DNA from: Hyphomonadaceae bacterium
Lineage (GTDB): Bacteria; Pseudomonadota; Alphaproteobacteria; Caulobacterales; Aquidulcibacteraceae
Assembly (NCBI GenBank): GCA_022843225.1
Contig: JALHOC010000010.1
Coordinates: forward strand, 1-63,287
DNA length: 63,287 nt
Direction of reading: 5' to 3'
The notes under the pieces were generated by a model. It saw only the letters and a list, made by a program, of their open reading frames with translations, did not search any database and was not told the DNA's origin. Below are positions 9,066-17,915 of the stretch, one piece after another; within the stretch, counting starts at the first letter, position 1; each line of letters opens with the position of its first letter. The translations under genes and the position numbers were made by a program.

Positions 9066-9787
9066 CCCGCGATGTATTGCGCGCCGTTCATGGTGATGGT
9101 GGCGCCGGTCATGAAGGCGCACTGATCCGAAGCCAGGAATGACACCGCGTGCGCGATCTCCTCAGCCTTTCCGAGTCGGCCGACCGGGATGCCTGAGATG
9201 ATCTTCTTCAGCACGTCTTCGGGCACGGCGGCGACCATGTCGGTGTCGATGTAGCCCGGGCAGATGCAATTCACAGTGACGCCTTTGCTCGCGCTTTCCT
9301 GCGCCAGCGCCTTGGTGAAGCCGATCATGCCTGCCTTGGCCGTTGAGTAGTTCACCTGCCCTACCTGCCCCTTCTGGCCGTTGATGGAGCTAATGTTGAT
9401 GACGCGGCCAAAACCGCGCTCCCGCATGCCTTCGATCACGGGGCGAGTCATGAAGAACAGCGAATCTAGATCGACGCGGATCACATCGCGCCATTTCTCC
9501 GCGCTCATCTTATGGAACAGCCCGTCGCGGGTGATGCCGGCATTGTTCACCAGCACATCAACCGGCCCGCATTCGGCCACGACCTTGGCGATGCCGTCAG
9601 CGCATTGGGCTTCGTCGCCGACGTCCCACTTGAACACCTTGATTCCGAGGTCTTTGGCGGCAGCTTCGGCGGCTTCCGAATTGCCGGCGTAGTTGGCCGC
9701 CACCGCGAAACCATCGGCCTTCAGCCGCGCCGAAATCGCCTTGCCGATGCCCCGAGTTCCGCCCGTCACCAAAGCCACCCGCGCCAT
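9062..9787 (-). CDS. phaB: Acetoacetyl-CoA reductase
   Basis: A 241-residue short-chain dehydrogenase with the TGGTRGIG dinucleotide loop (residues 8-15), NNAG (81-84) and the catalytic set Ser134, Tyr147, Lys151. Length and motifs (GITRDGLFHKM, SSINGQKGQ) match PhaB/PhbB, which reduces acetoacetyl-CoA to (R)-3-hydroxybutyryl-CoA with NADPH for polyhydroxybutyrate synthesis. The start at 9787 has GGGAGGAAAA upstream. phaA lies just beyond a response-regulator gene, on the same strand, so the two PHB genes are not contiguous here. Confidence 0.94.
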   Translation of the reverse strand: MARVALVTGGTRGIGKAISARLKADGFAVAANYAGNSEAAEAAAKDLGIKVFKWDVGDEAQCADGIAKVVAECGPVDVLVNNAGITRDGLFHKMSAEKWRDVIRVDLDSLFFMTRPVIEGMRERGFGRVINISSINGQKGQVGQVNYSTAKAGMIGFTKALAQESASKGVTVNCICPGYIDTDMVAAVPEDVLKKIISGIPVGRLGKAEEIAHAVSFLASDQCAFMTGATITMNGAQYIAG

Positions 9788-9964
9788 CGATTTTCCTCCC
9801 AAGGTTTGTTCGCGCTCACCTTGCGCGAGTTCGCGCCTGAGGCAAGGGCCGCCCGCGATGCCAAACGGGGCAAATCAAGCAGACTCCAACCCGTTAACCG
9901 CTCCGATATAAATTAATGAGACAAGCTCAAAATACGATCTAGGGTAGAATCTGAGGCCTCGGAA

Positions 9965-10348
9965 ATGCCGCAGCACATTCTTGTCGTAGATGACGTGGCG
10001 TCCAATCGGGAAATGTTGCGCAAGCGGCTCGAACGGGTCGGCTACCGAGTGTCAGAGGCCATCGACGGCGCGGAGGCGGTGGCGCTCACGACGACCCTGC
10101 GGCCCGACCTGGTTGTAATGGACATCTCCATGCCGGACATGGACGGCATGGAAGCCTGGCGCATGATCTGCGAACTTGAGGAGACGCCCCCGCCGGCGAT
10201 CGCGGTCACCGCGACGACGATCGCGGATGTGAAGCTCACCTGCCACGATATCGGCTTCAAAGACTACCTCACCAAGCCGCTCGACTTCGCGGAGTTCCTG
10301 CGCACGATCCGTGCGCTGTTGCCGGAATCTTCCATCGCGCGCGTGTGA
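9965..10348 (+). CDS. Single-domain response regulator (CheY-like)
   Basis: A 127-residue receiver domain with no output domain. The acidic pair Asp9/Asp10, the phosphoacceptor Asp53, Thr82 and Lys104 are all in place, so phosphorylation should be possible. It resembles stand-alone receivers such as DivK or CpdR in size, but I cannot assign it to either. It sits alone on the plus strand between phaB and phaA, with no sensor kinase nearby; its partner must be encoded elsewhere. The PHB context suggests, but does not prove, a metabolic link. Confidence 0.9.
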   Translation: MPQHILVVDDVASNREMLRKRLERVGYRVSEAIDGAEAVALTTTLRPDLVVMDISMPDMDGMEAWRMICELEETPPPAIAVTATTIADVKLTCHDIGFKDYLTKPLDFAEFLRTIRALLPESSIARV

Positions 10349-10397
10349 GACGCCAAATCCGAGCGCTAGTGCTACCCGGCATTCGACAGCGCTGGCT

Positions 10398-11570
10398 TCA
10401 CCGCTCCACGCACACTGCGATGCCCATGCCCCCGCCGATGCAGAGCGTGGCGAGGCCGCGCTTTTTGCCTTGGCGTTGCAGTTCGTAGAGCAGCGTCGTC
10501 AGCACGCGCGCGCCTGACGCGCCGATCGGGTGTCCGATGGCGATGGCGCCGCCATTGACGTTTACGATCTCGGGATCCCAGCCCATATCCTTGTTCACCG
10601 CGCAGGCTTGCGCGGCGAAGGCTTCGTTGGCTTCGACAAGATCGAGATCGCCAACCTTCCAGCCGGCCTTCTCAAGCGCTGCCTTCGAGGACGGGATCGG
10701 GCCGACGCCCATGATGCTTGGATCAATGCCGCGCGAAGCCCATGACGCAATGCGCGCGAGCGGCGTCAGCCCGCGCTTGCTGGCTTCCTCCGCGCTCATC
10801 AGCACCAAAGCGGCCGCGCCGTCATTGATGCCCGATGCGTTCGCCGCCGTGACCGTGCCGTCCTTCTTGAACGCGGGCTTCAGGCCCGACGCGCCTTCAA
10901 GCGTGGCGTCGTGTTTGATGTATTCGTCGTTCTCCACCACCGTATCGCCCTTGCGGCCCTTGACGGTGACGGCGGCGATTTCGTCTTTGAACTTGCCGGC
11001 CTTCTGCGCCGCACTCGCCTTCTTTTGAGACTTGGTGGCGAACTCATCCTGCTGCGCACGTGTGATCTGCCATTTCTCAGCGACGTTCTCGGCGGTGATG
11101 CCCATGTGATAGGAATTGAACACGTCGGTCAGGCCGTCACTGATCATGGTGTCGGTGAACGTGACAGGCCCCATCTTCGTGCCATTGCGCAGATGCGCGA
11201 CGTGGGGGCTCAAGCTCATATTCTCCTGCCCGCCCGCGACCACGATCTTGGCGTCGCCCGCCTTGATCTGCTGGTAGCCGACGACAACCGCCCGCAGCCC
11301 TGAGCCGCACACCTGGTTCAGCCCCCAAGCCGGGCTTTCGTCCGGCACGCCGGCGGCGCGCGAGGCTTGCCGGGCCGGGTTCATGCCCTGATTGGCGGTG
11401 AGCACCTGGCCCAAAACCACTTCCGATACCTCCCCCGCCTCGACCTTGGCGCGTTGCAGCGCAGCCGTGATCGCGACCCTGCCCAATTCGTGCGCGGGCG
11501 TTGCAGCAAACGCGCCGCTGAACGAGCCGACGGGGGTGCGGGCGGCGGAAACGATGACGATGTCGGACAT
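10398..11570 (-). CDS. phaA: Acetyl-CoA acetyltransferase (beta-ketothiolase)
   Basis: A 390-residue biosynthetic thiolase. The acyl-accepting Cys88 lies in NQVCGSG, the histidine in GHPIGASG is His347 and the second active-site cysteine is Cys377 in LCIGGGMG, all at the classical spacing of PhaA. It condenses two acetyl-CoA to acetoacetyl-CoA for PHB synthesis. The start at 11570 follows AAGGAG by ~9 nt. It is divergent from phaR across a ~200-nt gap, which should hold both promoters and possibly PhaR operators. Confidence 0.95.
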   Translation of the reverse strand: MSDIVIVSAARTPVGSFSGAFAATPAHELGRVAITAALQRAKVEAGEVSEVVLGQVLTANQGMNPARQASRAAGVPDESPAWGLNQVCGSGLRAVVVGYQQIKAGDAKIVVAGGQENMSLSPHVAHLRNGTKMGPVTFTDTMISDGLTDVFNSYHMGITAENVAEKWQITRAQQDEFATKSQKKASAAQKAGKFKDEIAAVTVKGRKGDTVVENDEYIKHDATLEGASGLKPAFKKDGTVTAANASGINDGAAALVLMSAEEASKRGLTPLARIASWASRGIDPSIMGVGPIPSSKAALEKAGWKVGDLDLVEANEAFAAQACAVNKDMGWDPEIVNVNGGAIAIGHPIGASGARVLTTLLYELQRQGKKRGLATLCIGGGMGIAVCVER

Positions 11571-11767
11571 GAACGGCAGCTCCTTGAGGCGAACGCCTTG
11601 GCCGGAAAGGGAGAGTTCGCCTCCTATCGCACAGCCGAGGCGCGAATTCCAAGCGCCGCGACGGCCCGGCCTGCCCAAATCCGGCGCATCATCTTGCATT
11701 GCGGCGAAGGAGAGAGGATTCTCCGGTCAACCAAGCCCTTCGCGGGCGCAAGATTGAGGACATCCAC

Positions 11768-12406
11768 GTGGCGGAAGCTAACGGCCAAACAGCGGCGGAG
11801 GACACGACGCCGTCCGAGCCTGTCGTGATCAAGAAATACGCCAACCGGCGGCTCTACAATACGGCGGCCTCCAGCTATGTGACGCTTGATCATTTGTCGG
11901 AAATGGTGCGCGAGGGTGTGGACTTCGTGGTCCAAGACGCCAAGAGCGGCGACGACATCACCCGTTCGGTGCTCACGCAGATCATCTTCGAACAAGAGAG
12001 CAAGGGGCAGAACTTGCTGCCGGTGAAATTCCTGCGCCGACTAATCCGCTTTTATGGCGATCAGATGCAGGGCTTCCTGCCGCCATATCTCGAAATGAGC
12101 ATGGAGAATTTCTCCACGGCGCAAGATCAAATGCGCGACAATTTTTCACGCGCGTTCGGCGCCACGACGCCGATGGCCGCGTTCGAGGACCTCACCCAGC
12201 GCAACATGGCCATGTACCAACAGGCTATGAAGATGTGGGCGCCGTTCGCGCAAGGCATGCCAGGCATGCCGCCGCTGCCAGGCATGCCAAGCACGCCGCG
12301 CGCCAGCGATGATGCCGAGCCGCGCGATGGTGAGGTGGACATGCTGCGCAAGCAAATGGAAGCGATGCAAAAGCAGCTCGACGCGCTGGCGCGCGCCAAG
12401 ACTTAG
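11768..12406 (+). CDS. phaR: Polyhydroxyalkanoate synthesis repressor PhaR
   Basis: A protein of about 212 residues. The PHB/PHA accumulation regulator DNA-binding domain is at residues ~18-75 (VIKKYANRRLYNT, LDHLSEMV), followed by the PHB-granule-associated domain (about 80-140). The tail has Met/Pro-rich PGMP repeats and ends in a short coiled coil. PhaR binds both DNA and nascent PHB granules, repressing phasin and its own gene. I prefer the GTG at 11768 (GAGG ~8 nt upstream) over a TTG at 11699. It overlaps the next gene tail-to-tail by 4 nt. Confidence 0.92.
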   Translation: MAEANGQTAAEDTTPSEPVVIKKYANRRLYNTAASSYVTLDHLSEMVREGVDFVVQDAKSGDDITRSVLTQIIFEQESKGQNLLPVKFLRRLIRFYGDQMQGFLPPYLEMSMENFSTAQDQMRDNFSRAFGATTPMAAFEDLTQRNMAMYQQAMKMWAPFAQGMPGMPPLPGMPSTPRASDDAEPRDGEVDMLRKQMEAMQKQLDALARAKT

Positions 12407-13494
12407 GTTTTTCTGAAGCGCATTACTTTGGTGAGGAACGCGATCTCGGTCTCGACATGGGCGAGACCGGCTTCGGCGAACAGCGCGACCAGATCTTCCT
12501 TGACGTAGGAACCGTAGAACGGCTCGTGAAAGCCAACGGGGAAGTATTCGAGCATGCGGTCGAGATCGGGCGCATCGCCGGCCTGCACCGAATCCGCGAA
12601 CACCAGCACGCCGCCTGATTTTAGCACACGCGCCATTTCGCGCGCCGCCTCGCGCCGCACACGCGGCGGCAATTCGTGGAACAGATACACGCACGTCGCA
12701 GCGTCAAAGCTCGCATCCTCGAACGGCGCGCGTTCCACCGCGCCCGTAATGATCTCGGCTTGGCGCCAAGGCTGAAGCCGCGTCCGCGCTTCGGCGCAAT
12801 ACGCGGGTGAAAGATCAAGCCCCGTCACCGGCAGTCGCGGAAACGCGCTCAGGATTTGCTCCAGGAAACGGCCATTGCCGCAGGCGAGATCGAGCGTGCG
12901 CACGTGGCGCTGGTCTTGGCCTTTGATCGCGCGCGCCAGCATGCCGATCGCGATCCGCCGCATGGCGTCAGCGGCGCCGCCAAACAGGACTTCGACCTGC
13001 GTGTCATAGAGCTTGGCGCTCTCTTCCGAGAGCCAGCCGCCCGATTGGTAATGGAAGTTCTGCAGATAATAGGCGGGGTAGACGCCCTCGCCTTTCGCGG
13101 CTTCGCGCACTTCAGTTCCCGCGCGCTGCATGCGACGGCGATCGACATTGGGCAGGTCGCGGAAGAAGCGCGCGGAATTCTTGAGCGCCGAGAGCGCTTT
13201 CTCCACCCGCACTTCGTTGGGCGCGGGGTAGAGCCCGGCTTCGATATTGGCGCGGTCCTTCGCGAACAGATCGAGGAACGCCGCGCGGATGCGTTTGGGA
13301 TCGCCCTCTTCCGAGCGCGGTTGGAATTTCGGCTCGCCGGGGCGATCGAACGGCCCAGAGATACGCCGCGCCAGCAGATATTGGCTCAAATACCACGCCA
13401 CCCGCGCGCCTTGTGCTGCGGCGTAACGGGCGCGGGACATGTCACGGGCAAGGGGCATGTCGCCAAGATAGTGTGATTGCACGGCCCGCGCCAT
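12403..13494 (-). CDS. Class I SAM-dependent methyltransferase
   Basis: A 363-residue protein. The first ~170 residues are a helical region of unknown fold; the C-terminal half is a Rossmann methyltransferase with motif I LDLACGNGRFLEQ (about 198-210), the acidic LDLSP strand end and the motif IV-like CVYLFHELP (about 269-277). The substrate cannot be read from the sequence; a cyclopropane-fatty-acid or ubiquinone type is not indicated. It lies tail-to-tail with phaR, an arrangement I associate with related genomes, which suggests stable synteny rather than a shared pathway. Confidence 0.85.
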   Translation of the reverse strand: MARAVQSHYLGDMPLARDMSRARYAAAQGARVAWYLSQYLLARRISGPFDRPGEPKFQPRSEEGDPKRIRAAFLDLFAKDRANIEAGLYPAPNEVRVEKALSALKNSARFFRDLPNVDRRRMQRAGTEVREAAKGEGVYPAYYLQNFHYQSGGWLSEESAKLYDTQVEVLFGGAADAMRRIAIGMLARAIKGQDQRHVRTLDLACGNGRFLEQILSAFPRLPVTGLDLSPAYCAEARTRLQPWRQAEIITGAVERAPFEDASFDAATCVYLFHELPPRVRREAAREMARVLKSGGVLVFADSVQAGDAPDLDRMLEYFPVGFHEPFYGSYVKEDLVALFAEAGLAHVETEIAFLTKVMRFRKT

Positions 13495-13562
13495 AGGCCC
13501 TTAGCCGGCCAACGCGTCTCGCGTTTCCGGTTTTGGTTGGTATGGCGTGCGCGAGCGCGCGC

Positions 13563-14021
13563 TTAGGATGAGTTAAGCGCGGCGGGCGCGAGGGCGTTCG
13601 CGAGCGCGTGCGCGCACGGATCGTCGCGGAAGATGCGGACAAGACGTCGCCGCGTCAGCCCCTTCCGCAGCCGTCGCGCCAAATGCACGATCCAGCGTTC
13701 GGGGTTTCTGAGCACGCTCAGAATGGCGTCGATCCGTGACGCGTTGTCCCGCCCGCGCATCGCCTTGCGCAAGGTTTGACCTATCAGCGCACGGCGACAG
13801 CCGCGCGTTTTCTTCACGCCGTGATGATGGTTCGTTCGCGGCGGCGGCGCGATGCGCGCGGCAACGCCGAGAAACATCATGGCGCCGGCCAAGCGTGCGG
13901 CCTCGTCCAACATGAAACGATTCAACATCCACGGCAGCCACCGCGCGACGCACACCAGCACCCACCAGCGAAGGCTGGCGACGCGCTTAGCGCAGATCAA
14001 CGGGGTGCGGGCTTTCATCAT
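13563..14021 (-). CDS. Small basic hypothetical protein
   Basis: A possible 152-residue protein with a hydrophobic N-terminal third (about residues 18-58) and a very Arg-rich remainder (RRALIGQTLRKAMRG, LARRLRKGLTRRRL). I do not recognise a characterised family. The start (ATGATG at 14018-14021) lacks a clear Shine-Dalgarno sequence, and an overlapping frame is also open, so coding status is uncertain. The helical Arg-rich segment with an amphipathic pattern argues for, not against, a real gene. Confidence 0.45.
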   Translation of the reverse strand: MMKARTPLICAKRVASLRWWVLVCVARWLPWMLNRFMLDEAARLAGAMMFLGVAARIAPPPRTNHHHGVKKTRGCRRALIGQTLRKAMRGRDNASRIDAILSVLRNPERWIVHLARRLRKGLTRRRLVRIFRDDPCAHALANALAPAALNSS

Positions 14022-14144
14022 GGATCGTGCGCCGCAAGCTTAAGCGGGCGCTAACCCGGTCGGATTGATTTTGTGAGAATGCGTGTTTGCGCGGGTTTCC
14101 GCGCGATCTTCGCGGGATTGGGGTGGAGATATCCTCGTATCTAT

Positions 14145-14175
14145 GCGTCCTCCCCCCGCGCGAGGTGGAGGACGC
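14145..14175. repeat. Inverted repeat (9-bp arms)
   Basis: Arms GCGTCCTCC (14145-14153) and GGAGGACGC (14167-14175) are perfectly complementary, with a 13-nt GC-rich spacer that can pair further. It is the left-most strong hairpin of the structured intergenic region. Confidence 0.7.
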
Positions 14176-14338
14176 GTGGGGTAAGCGGCAGCGCGAACCG
14201 CCAGAAGCCCGTGGGGGACAAAAAACCGCAGAGTATGCACCGGGGATTGTCGACGAACAGCGCACCCCGCACGCCATCGGCGAAGCCGCCCAACGGAGTG
14301 AAAGACCTCCCGGTACGGCGCCGATGAAATCCAGTCAC

Positions 14339-14413
14339 GGGGACGCGAGGATGTCGCGTTCACTTTTTGCGTTCCGAAAGGAACGCTTCACGACGCGATG
14401 TCACCGCGTCCCC
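14339..14413. repeat. 75-nt three-tier hairpin
   Basis: Three nested perfect stems share one axis. The outer stem is GGGGACGCG/CGCGTCCCC (14339-14347 with 14405-14413), the middle one TCGCGT/ACGCGA (14354-14359 with 14393-14398) and the inner one GCGTTCC/GGAACGC (14369-14375 with 14380-14386), closed by a GAAA tetraloop. The internal loops are near-symmetrical (6 and 6, then 9 and 6 nt). Such regular nesting with a GNRA loop suggests a selected RNA or DNA structure rather than chance. Confidence 0.75.
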
Positions 14414-14414
14414 G

Positions 14415-14434
14415 CCCTCCGTTTGCGCGGAGGG
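14415..14434. repeat. Short hairpin next to the 75-nt hairpin
   Basis: A perfect 7-bp stem CCCTCCG/CGGAGGG with a 6-nt loop begins one base after the large hairpin. It is followed by a purine-rich run, not by a T-run, so it is not a typical plus-strand terminator. Confidence 0.65.
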
Positions 14435-14658
14435 AAAGAGAGAAGAGATTTTTCTCAGAAGTCGATCTGGGAGCATGCAAACGGCCGCGCGCCAACAGTC
14501 AGCTTGCATCCCTACTCTTGTGACTATTTCGCCACATTAGATGGTCGGTATTGGTGATCCGCTCCAGTGAACGTTCGGCGAGCCCCGCTCGAGCTTGCAC
14601 AGGATTAACATATGTAATATCTCCGCGTTCCCAAAACAAACAATGGGAGGGGTGATCC

Positions 14659-15444
14659 ATGAAAATTCGCGCTCTAGCGCTCGGCGCATCGCTATTGGGT
14701 TTGTCGACGCCCGCAATGGCGAATGATGGTTTGTACATTGGGGCTGGCATTTCCCACACGTCCAGCGACCACAGCGCTACCCAAAGCGTGGCGCCGACGA
14801 CCGGCGGCGGCTGGTTCACTGCTCCTAACCGGGCTGCGATCAACGCCGCGCCAGCTGGCGATTTGGCCACCGATGACTTTTCTGCTGAAGGTTTGGGTGG
14901 ATTCGCGTTTGCGGGATACCAACGGCATGTTTCGGACGGGGTCACTTTGGGTGTCGAGATCGACGTGAGCGTGTTTGATGTCGCTGAGAGCGACACGCAC
15001 TCCCAATCGTATCCAACCCCGCCCGGTACTTTCGTAGTTCGGCAATCGATTGACCAGCGCTGGCTCTCGACTATCCGCGCCCGGCTTGGCTTCGACATAA
15101 CATCGAACGCGATGTTTTTCGTCACCGCCGGCGCCGCGTTCTCCGATGTCGAGTTCACGACGACCTTCTCCGACACTTATCCCCTGCCTCAGCAGATACT
15201 GGCCCAGTCCGGTAGCGAGTCAGAGATCGTGACGGGATCAGCCTATAGCGCCGGCCTCGACTGGAAAATCAACGACAACGCATCAGCCCGGTTTGAGTAT
15301 TTGCGTGCTGATCTCGGTGACATTCAGAACTCACGCGCCCTTACCTTCAACACGGGCGCATCCGCACAGAATGAGGTCCTTGCTTCTAGCGCCGACCTCA
15401 CGAACGACACGGTGCGCCTTGGTGTTTCCTGGAGCTTGAATTAG
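14659..15444 (+). CDS. Outer-membrane beta-barrel protein (Omp25/opacity type)
   Basis: A 261-residue protein with a Sec signal (cleavage likely after PAMA, residue ~21) and alternating beta-strand character to the end. Features typical of the small 8-stranded barrel family are the GLYIGAGI start, GGFAFAGYQRHV, RWLSTIRARLGF, FVTAGAAFSDVEF and the last strand DTVRLGVSWSL. The C-terminal residue is Asn rather than the usual aromatic. GGGAGG precedes the ATG at 14659. A strong terminator follows, so it is a single-gene unit. Function is probably structural or adhesive. Confidence 0.85.
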   Translation: MKIRALALGASLLGLSTPAMANDGLYIGAGISHTSSDHSATQSVAPTTGGGWFTAPNRAAINAAPAGDLATDDFSAEGLGGFAFAGYQRHVSDGVTLGVEIDVSVFDVAESDTHSQSYPTPPGTFVVRQSIDQRWLSTIRARLGFDITSNAMFFVTAGAAFSDVEFTTTFSDTYPLPQQILAQSGSESEIVTGSAYSAGLDWKINDNASARFEYLRADLGDIQNSRALTFNTGASAQNEVLASSADLTNDTVRLGVSWSLN

Positions 15445-15470
15445 ACGGTTCACACCAACTTGTAGGTTAG

Positions 15471-15506
15471 AAACGGCTCGGATGGCGTCATCCGGGCCGT
15501 TTTTTT
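15471..15506 (+). terminator. Rho-independent terminator (overlaps the end of the YcgN gene)
   Basis: A 14-bp stem with a single G-T pair (AAACGGCTCGGATG with CATCCGGGCCGTTT), a 4-nt loop and a run of seven T. It ends the beta-barrel gene. The right arm also encodes the last codons of the convergent YcgN-like gene, whose stop lies in the loop and stem at 15488. Confidence 0.9.
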
Positions 15507-15994
15507 GCCTTATCCCGCATTGAGCGCCTCGACGATTCAGTCGACGCATCAAGCGGTTCAGGCCATTGCATGATGCGTTTGATCAGGCCGGGCATTTTGA
15601 GCCGGCCCTCGGGCCGGGTCTGGCCGCGCACGGAAGCGCCCGCCGCATGCACAGTCTCGCGATCGCCGGTGTTCAGATGGTGCCACCAATAGAGATCGCG
15701 CCCTTGCGCCACTAAGCGATAGGCGCAGGTCGGCGGCAGCCATTCGAGCTTGGGCACGTTCTTGGGCGTGAGCTTCACGCAATCGGGCACTTTCTTCTTG
15801 CGATTGGCGTAGTCGCCACAGCCGCACGTATTGGTATCGAACAGATTGCACGCGACATTGGTGCGGTGCAGTTCGCCAGTGTCTTCATCTTCGAGGCTGA
15901 TGGTGCAGCATTTGCCGCAGCCGTCGCACAAACTCTCCCACTCCGCCTCGCTCATCTCGGCCAGGGATTTGGTTTTCCAAAATGGCTCTTTCAT
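15488..15994 (-). CDS. YcgN-family cysteine-cluster protein (UPF0260)
   Basis: A 168-residue protein of the YcgN/UPF0260 group. The N-terminal CDGCGKCC (about residues 23-30), then [22 protein letters not shown] and PPTCAYRL, give the conserved cysteine set of the zinc or iron binding CxxCxxxCC family. Its function is not established. It overlaps the stop of the RlmD-like gene by 4 nt (ATGA), so it is probably translated from the same mRNA. Its last nine codons form one arm of the opposing gene's terminator. Confidence 0.9.
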   Translation of the reverse strand: MKEPFWKTKSLAEMSEAEWESLCDGCGKCCTISLEDEDTGELHRTNVACNLFDTNTCGCGDYANRKKKVPDCVKLTPKNVPKLEWLPPTCAYRLVAQGRDLYWWHHLNTGDRETVHAAGASVRGQTRPEGRLKMPGLIKRIMQWPEPLDASTESSRRSMRDKAKKRPG

Positions 15995-17295
15995 CGCTCC
16001 AGCGCCCCCACCACTTCGATATGCGGGCTCCAGCGGAATTGATCCACGGGCGTGATTCGCGTCAGCGTGAAGCCGTGCTCAATCAGCACTTTCAAGTCGC
16101 GCGCAAAGCTCGCTGGATCGCACGACACATAAGCGAGCTTACGGATGGGTGCGCGCGCCAATTGCTCGGCTTGCAACCGCGCGCCCGAGCGCGGGGGATC
16201 GATCACGGCGGCATCGAAGCGCTTCATCTCCAGGCTCGAGAGCGGCGTGCGCAGCAAATCGCGGCGCAATGTCGTCACTTCCTTGAGCGCCCCGCCCGCG
16301 CCGTCTGCTGCGCGCTTCAAGGCCAAGAGCATCTCGGAATCGCTTTCGACCGCCAGAACCTCTGCGAATTCCGCAGCCCGCAGCGCGAACGTGCCAATGC
16401 CGGAAAACAGATCGATCACGCGGTTGGCCCCGCCCAACGCATCCATTGCAAGGCGCGCCAACACCTCTTCGCCCTCGGCCGTCGCTTGCAGAAACGCGCC
16501 TGGCGGCGGCGCGACCACAGCGCGTCCCATGTGCAGCACGGGCTTGCGGCGTTCCACGATCGGCTCGCCATCGATCGACAACCGCGCCAGATCGAGCGCA
16601 TCCGCGACAGCGCTCAATTGCTCCAACATGGAGCGGTCGCTCGCCCGACCTGCTCCCTTGACCGCGACATCGACGCCGGACTCGGTCAGCAAGCATTGCA
16701 GCGTGATCTCGCCACGTTGCGGCGCCAACAATTCGCCCAGCGGCGCAAGCTTAAGCACAACCGCTTCCAACGCAGGCGCGAGCGCGGGACAGTGCGTGAT
16801 CGGCAACAGCTTGGCGCCGCCGCGTTCGATAAAGCCCAGCCGCACCTTGCCGCCTTGGCGGCCGGCATGCACCGCCGCACGCCTGCGCCCCTGCCCCCAA
16901 GCGGGGATGGTTGCATCCACCTCAGCGCCGCCAAAGCCGCGCCGCGTCAGCGCCTCCACCACCTGCTCGCGCTTCCAGGCGAGATACTCAGCCTCGCGCC
17001 AATGCTGCAATTGGCAGCCGCCGCAGCGGCCGAAGTGCGCGCACGCAGGCGCCTGACGCGCGGGGCTCGCGGCGACGATGTCGATAAGTTCCGCGCGATC
17101 GCCCACCACCCGCGCACGGATCTTCTCTCCAGGCAAAGCGAAGGGTGCATAGAACGGCCCAGAATCCCCCGCGATCACGGCGTCGCCGCGCGCGCCCATG
17201 GATGAGACATCGAGCACACGCTCGAACGGCTCGGCCGGCGCGATGGTCCTGGCCCGCGGGGGCCGGACGCGCGAAAGGCGGTTGGAACGCTTCAT
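15991..17295 (-). CDS. 23S rRNA (uracil-C5)-methyltransferase, RumA/RlmD type
   Basis: A 434-residue m5U methyltransferase. It has an N-terminal TRAM-like OB fold (about residues 20-75), an iron-sulfur cysteine set (Cys85, Cys91, Cys94 and a later CPAL cysteine), the SAM motif [10 protein letters not shown] and the IDPPRSG motif. The catalytic cysteine is in [10 protein letters not shown] near the C-terminus. It methylates a uridine in 23S rRNA (U1939-like). The first 20 residues are basic. It is the first gene of a two-gene operon with the YcgN-like protein. Confidence 0.93.
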   Translation of the reverse strand: MKRSNRLSRVRPPRARTIAPAEPFERVLDVSSMGARGDAVIAGDSGPFYAPFALPGEKIRARVVGDRAELIDIVAASPARQAPACAHFGRCGGCQLQHWREAEYLAWKREQVVEALTRRGFGGAEVDATIPAWGQGRRRAAVHAGRQGGKVRLGFIERGGAKLLPITHCPALAPALEAVVLKLAPLGELLAPQRGEITLQCLLTESGVDVAVKGAGRASDRSMLEQLSAVADALDLARLSIDGEPIVERRKPVLHMGRAVVAPPPGAFLQATAEGEEVLARLAMDALGGANRVIDLFSGIGTFALRAAEFAEVLAVESDSEMLLALKRAADGAGGALKEVTTLRRDLLRTPLSSLEMKRFDAAVIDPPRSGARLQAEQLARAPIRKLAYVSCDPASFARDLKVLIEHGFTLTRITPVDQFRWSPHIEVVGALER

Positions 17296-17348
17296 GTCTC
17301 GTTCAGGTTGGTTCTGCTTTCTTGGAGCCCGACAGACAGGAGCACACT

Positions 17349-17891
17349 ATGCGAGGTCAAGTTCTTCTAGCGTCCGCGATGGCGGCGGCCCTTATGGCGA
17401 TCGCCCAGCCGGCGGCGGCCCAGCAATATGGCAGCTATCACGACCAACACGTCGCCAACCAGCAACAATGCGCCCAATCGCGGCAAAACCGCACCGTGGG
17501 CGGCGCGGTCCTTGGCGGCTTGGCTGGCGCTCTTTTGGGGCGTGAAGTGGCCGACCGCGGCGTTCGCGGCGAAGGCGCGATCCTTGGCGCGGTGGTCGGC
17601 GCGACGGCGGGCGGCATGGTCGGGCGCTCCACGGCGCGCTGCAACCAGACACCGCAAGGCAGCTACGACCCCTATTCGGGGCGCGCCTATCCGAACGATC
17701 CCTATTATCGCGGCGACAATTCCGGACTCGAAGGCGGCCCCTATCGTGAGTCCGGCTATTACGGCAACGATCGCGGCTACCAGGATTGCCGCATGGGCGA
17801 AGTGATCACCCGCGACCCCTATGGCCGCGAGTACCGCGAGAATGTCGAGATGTGCCGCGGCTCGGACGGCACGTGGCGCCCGCGCTACTGA
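17349..17891 (+). CDS. Glycine-zipper 2TM outer-membrane protein
   Basis: A 180-residue protein with a Sec signal peptide (cleavage after AAAQ-like AQPAAA, ~residue 24). A glycine-zipper 2TM domain follows (about residues 48-95: VGGAVLGGLAGALLG and GAILGAVVGATAGGMVG), related to the Rick_17kDa/SlyB group. The remainder is rich in Tyr, Gly and Pro, with four cysteines (two near the zipper, two near the end) that may pair. It probably stabilises the outer membrane. AGGAG lies before the ATG, and a terminator follows 25 nt after the stop. Confidence 0.85.
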   Translation: MRGQVLLASAMAAALMAIAQPAAAQQYGSYHDQHVANQQQCAQSRQNRTVGGAVLGGLAGALLGREVADRGVRGEGAILGAVVGATAGGMVGRSTARCNQTPQGSYDPYSGRAYPNDPYYRGDNSGLEGGPYRESGYYGNDRGYQDCRMGEVITRDPYGREYRENVEMCRGSDGTWRPRY

Positions 17892-17915
17892 TTGTACAAA
17901 TCCCCCAAGCCTTCA

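Larger units (their letters stand above)
14022..14658. other. Long intergenic region with stacked hairpins
   Basis: About 640 nt without a convincing gene. It is packed with inverted repeats at 14145-14175, 14339-14413 and 14415-14434. All frames across 14087-14557 are open for long distances on one strand or the other, but none has a ribosome-binding site or a protein-like composition. The translated pattern resembles spurious proteins annotated over dispersed palindromic elements in other alphaproteobacteria (from memory, not checked). The last ~100 nt should carry the promoter of the beta-barrel gene at 14659. Confidence 0.6.

Noticed and set aside
12250-12300. Repeated GGCATGCC-type sequence as a CRISPR or DNA repeat
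   Set aside because: It encodes the PGMP repeats in the PhaR tail; there are no spacers.
14087-14557. A 156-codon plus-strand open frame over the structured intergenic region
   Set aside because: No ribosome-binding site, frames on both strands are open, and the hairpin arms, not codon patterns, explain the sequence.
15982-17205. A ~400-codon plus-strand frame opposite the RlmD-like gene
   Set aside because: It is the antisense shadow of a clear enzyme gene in GC-rich DNA; composition is His/Arg/Gln-rich with no family.
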